Below are positions 5,612 to 6,502 of a stretch of DNA of 6,502 nt, piece after piece (position 1 is the stretch's first letter; each line of letters starts with the position of its first letter). The position numbers were made by a program, and so were the translations under genes. The notes below the pieces were generated by a model that was not told the origin of the DNA, searched no databases, and worked only from the letters and a program-made list of their open reading frames with translations. Source of the DNA: Sulfurimonas sp. (GTDB lineage: Bacteria > Campylobacterota > Campylobacteria > Campylobacterales > Sulfurimonadaceae); contig JALUBM010000146.1 of NCBI GenBank assembly GCA_027044845.1, positions 1 through 6,502 on the forward strand. Direction: 5' to 3'.

Positions 5612-6472
5612 ATGAGTAGCGCAATATTAGAAAAAGCAAAAAGAAGAAAAACTGACAGCGAAAACAAAGCTAAGCAAGGGCAGGGCGTTGTTTTGCCTCA
5701 AGAAAATAATAGTGTTGTAAAAATATCTGTAGATAATATCTTGCAGAGCCGTTTTCAGCCTCGAATTTCAATAGACCAAAAAAAGCTACATGAGCTTGCA
5801 AAAACTATTGAGCGTGATGGTCTTCTCCAGCCCATCCCTGTTTTTATGAAAAACGGAGAATACACATTAATTGCAGGACACAGAAGACTAGAAGCTCACA
5901 AGCTTCTTGGCAGAGATAAAATAGATGCTATTATTGTTGATTTTATTGATAATCAAAAGCTTGCATCTATGGCTATTATTGAAAATTTACAAAGGGAAGA
6001 ATTAAATATTATTGAGCTTGCAATGCAATATAAAAGTTTATTGAACGAAGGTATTTTTACAACTCAAAGAGAATTAGCCGATTCAATTGGTAAAGCATTC
6101 CCAGATGTTTCAAAAACACTATCAATCTTAAAATTATCAGATAAAATTCTTAATGATATTAAAAAGAACAACACAATCAAAGACCTTAAAATTATTGATA
6201 CTATTAGAAAAATTCCGAACGACAAAGATGCTTTTGAGTTCTATAATTGGATAAAAAAAGAAAATCCATCTCGAAAAGAAGTTGATTTCGAATACAAAGA
6301 AATGTTTAACAAAAAAAAGAAAAAAATAAATGAAAAAAATTATGTTGTTTCTCATAGAAGTGACGATAAAATTATTTTTGAAGTTGATTATGCCGATATT
6401 GATGAAAAATCTATCACAGAAATAAAAAAACAAATAGCAAATATTATAAAAAAGTTAGACATGTCTAATTGA
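5612..6472 (+). CDS. parB: ParB/Spo0J-family centromere-binding protein
   Basis: ParB binds parS, uses CTP to form a sliding clamp that spreads on DNA, and is moved by ParA. In 286 residues: a basic N-terminal tail (1-35) suited to ParA contact, the QSRFQPR segment (45-51), the CTP-binding boxes EYTLIAGHRRLEAHKLLG (83-100) and ENLQREELN (124-132), and a central HTH region (FTTQRELADSIGKAFPDVSKTL, in two parts, 149-170) followed by helices. GHRR stands where GERR is commonest, a frequent variant. The C-terminal part is Lys-rich with a short possible dimerisation segment (ADIDEKSITEIKKQIANI, 261-278). ATG 5612 has AGGA (5601-5604) 7 nt upstream and lies 18 nt after parA, so both share one transcript. 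The last codons (LDMSN, stop) contain a perfect copy of the palindrome that also occurs upstream of parA. Family confident. Confidence 0.93.
   Translation: MSSAILEKAKRRKTDSENKAKQGQGVVLPQENNSVVKISVDNILQSRFQPRISIDQKKLHELAKTIERDGLLQPIPVFMKNGEYTLIAGHRRLEAHKLLGRDKIDAIIVDFIDNQKLASMAIIENLQREELNIIELAMQYKSLLNEGIFTTQRELADSIGKAFPDVSKTLSILKLSDKILNDIKKNNTIKDLKIIDTIRKIPNDKDAFEFYNWIKKENPSRKEVDFEYKEMFNKKKKKINEKNYVVSHRSDDKIIFEVDYADIDEKSITEIKKQIANIIKKLDMSN
6455..6468. repeat. Perfect 14-bp palindrome embedded in the 3' end of parB (candidate parS)
   Basis: TTAGACATGTCTAA forms codons for Leu-Asp-Met-Ser and the first two bases of the final Asn codon, directly before the TGA stop. It is identical to the copy at 2711-2724. 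Partition sites within or just after parB are common, which favours a centromere role for this sequence family. Confidence 0.75.
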
Positions 6473-6502
6473 AGCAAATATTCATATTGTATTATTATTT
6501 TT

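Noticed and set aside
6475..6502. CAAATATTCATATTG hairpin followed by a T-rich tail as a parAB terminator
   Set aside because: The stem is all but AT and needs a bulge, the tail is interrupted, and the window ends there. Too weak to annotate.
1..6502. tRNA, rRNA, CRISPR array, insertion-sequence ends or a DnaA-box/iteron origin
   Set aside because: I saw no cloverleaf-like or rRNA-like sequence, no spaced repeats of CRISPR type, no terminal inverted repeats with a transposase, and no cluster of DnaA boxes or iterons.

Overview
This strongly AT-rich window comes from a low-GC bacterium. Gene density is high, ribosome-binding sites are purine-rich (AAGGA type), the two promoters that matter are close to the sigma-70/sigma-A consensus, and TGA is a normal stop. 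A ParA/ParB pair, several helix-turn-helix (HTH) proteins and a repeated palindrome indicate an accessory replicon or element (plasmid, phage-plasmid or integrated relative) rather than core chromosome. The host phylum cannot be fixed from sequence alone; Bacillota, Fusobacteriota and Spirochaetota would all fit.

Layout. Positions 1-402 (minus) hold the 5' part of an unrecognised HTH protein that runs off the left edge. Positions 403-683 contain no intact gene. They hold what looks like a decayed minus-strand gene, a consensus-like promoter and a bulged hairpin. Positions 684-4545 form a four-gene minus-strand operon, in transcription order: a gamma-glutamylcyclotransferase-fold protein, a small HTH-like protein, a GS-like amidoligase (COOH-NH2 ligase), and a complete UvrD/Rep-type SF1A helicase that starts with TTG. 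Positions 4546-4732 are a divergent control region with two strong promoters and two copies of a 14-bp palindrome. Positions 4733-6472 (plus) hold parA, which has an N-terminal HTH, followed by parB.

How it may work together. The palindrome TTAGACATG(T/C)CTAA occurs four times: twice in the divergent control region, once between amidoligase and helicase, and once inside the last codons of parB. A fifth copy with one mismatch lies inside the helicase gene. This spread over about 5 kb fits a ParB centromere (parS) cluster. The placement next to promoters also fits an operator read by the ParA HTH or by ParB. I infer that one sequence-specific protein ties segregation to expression of the amidoligase operon. 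The amidoligase is expected to form a gamma-glutamyl-type amide or peptide bond, and the cyclotransferase-fold protein to cleave or trim such a bond. Their substrate is unknown. Packing this pair with a helicase and a partition locus is the most unusual feature of the window.
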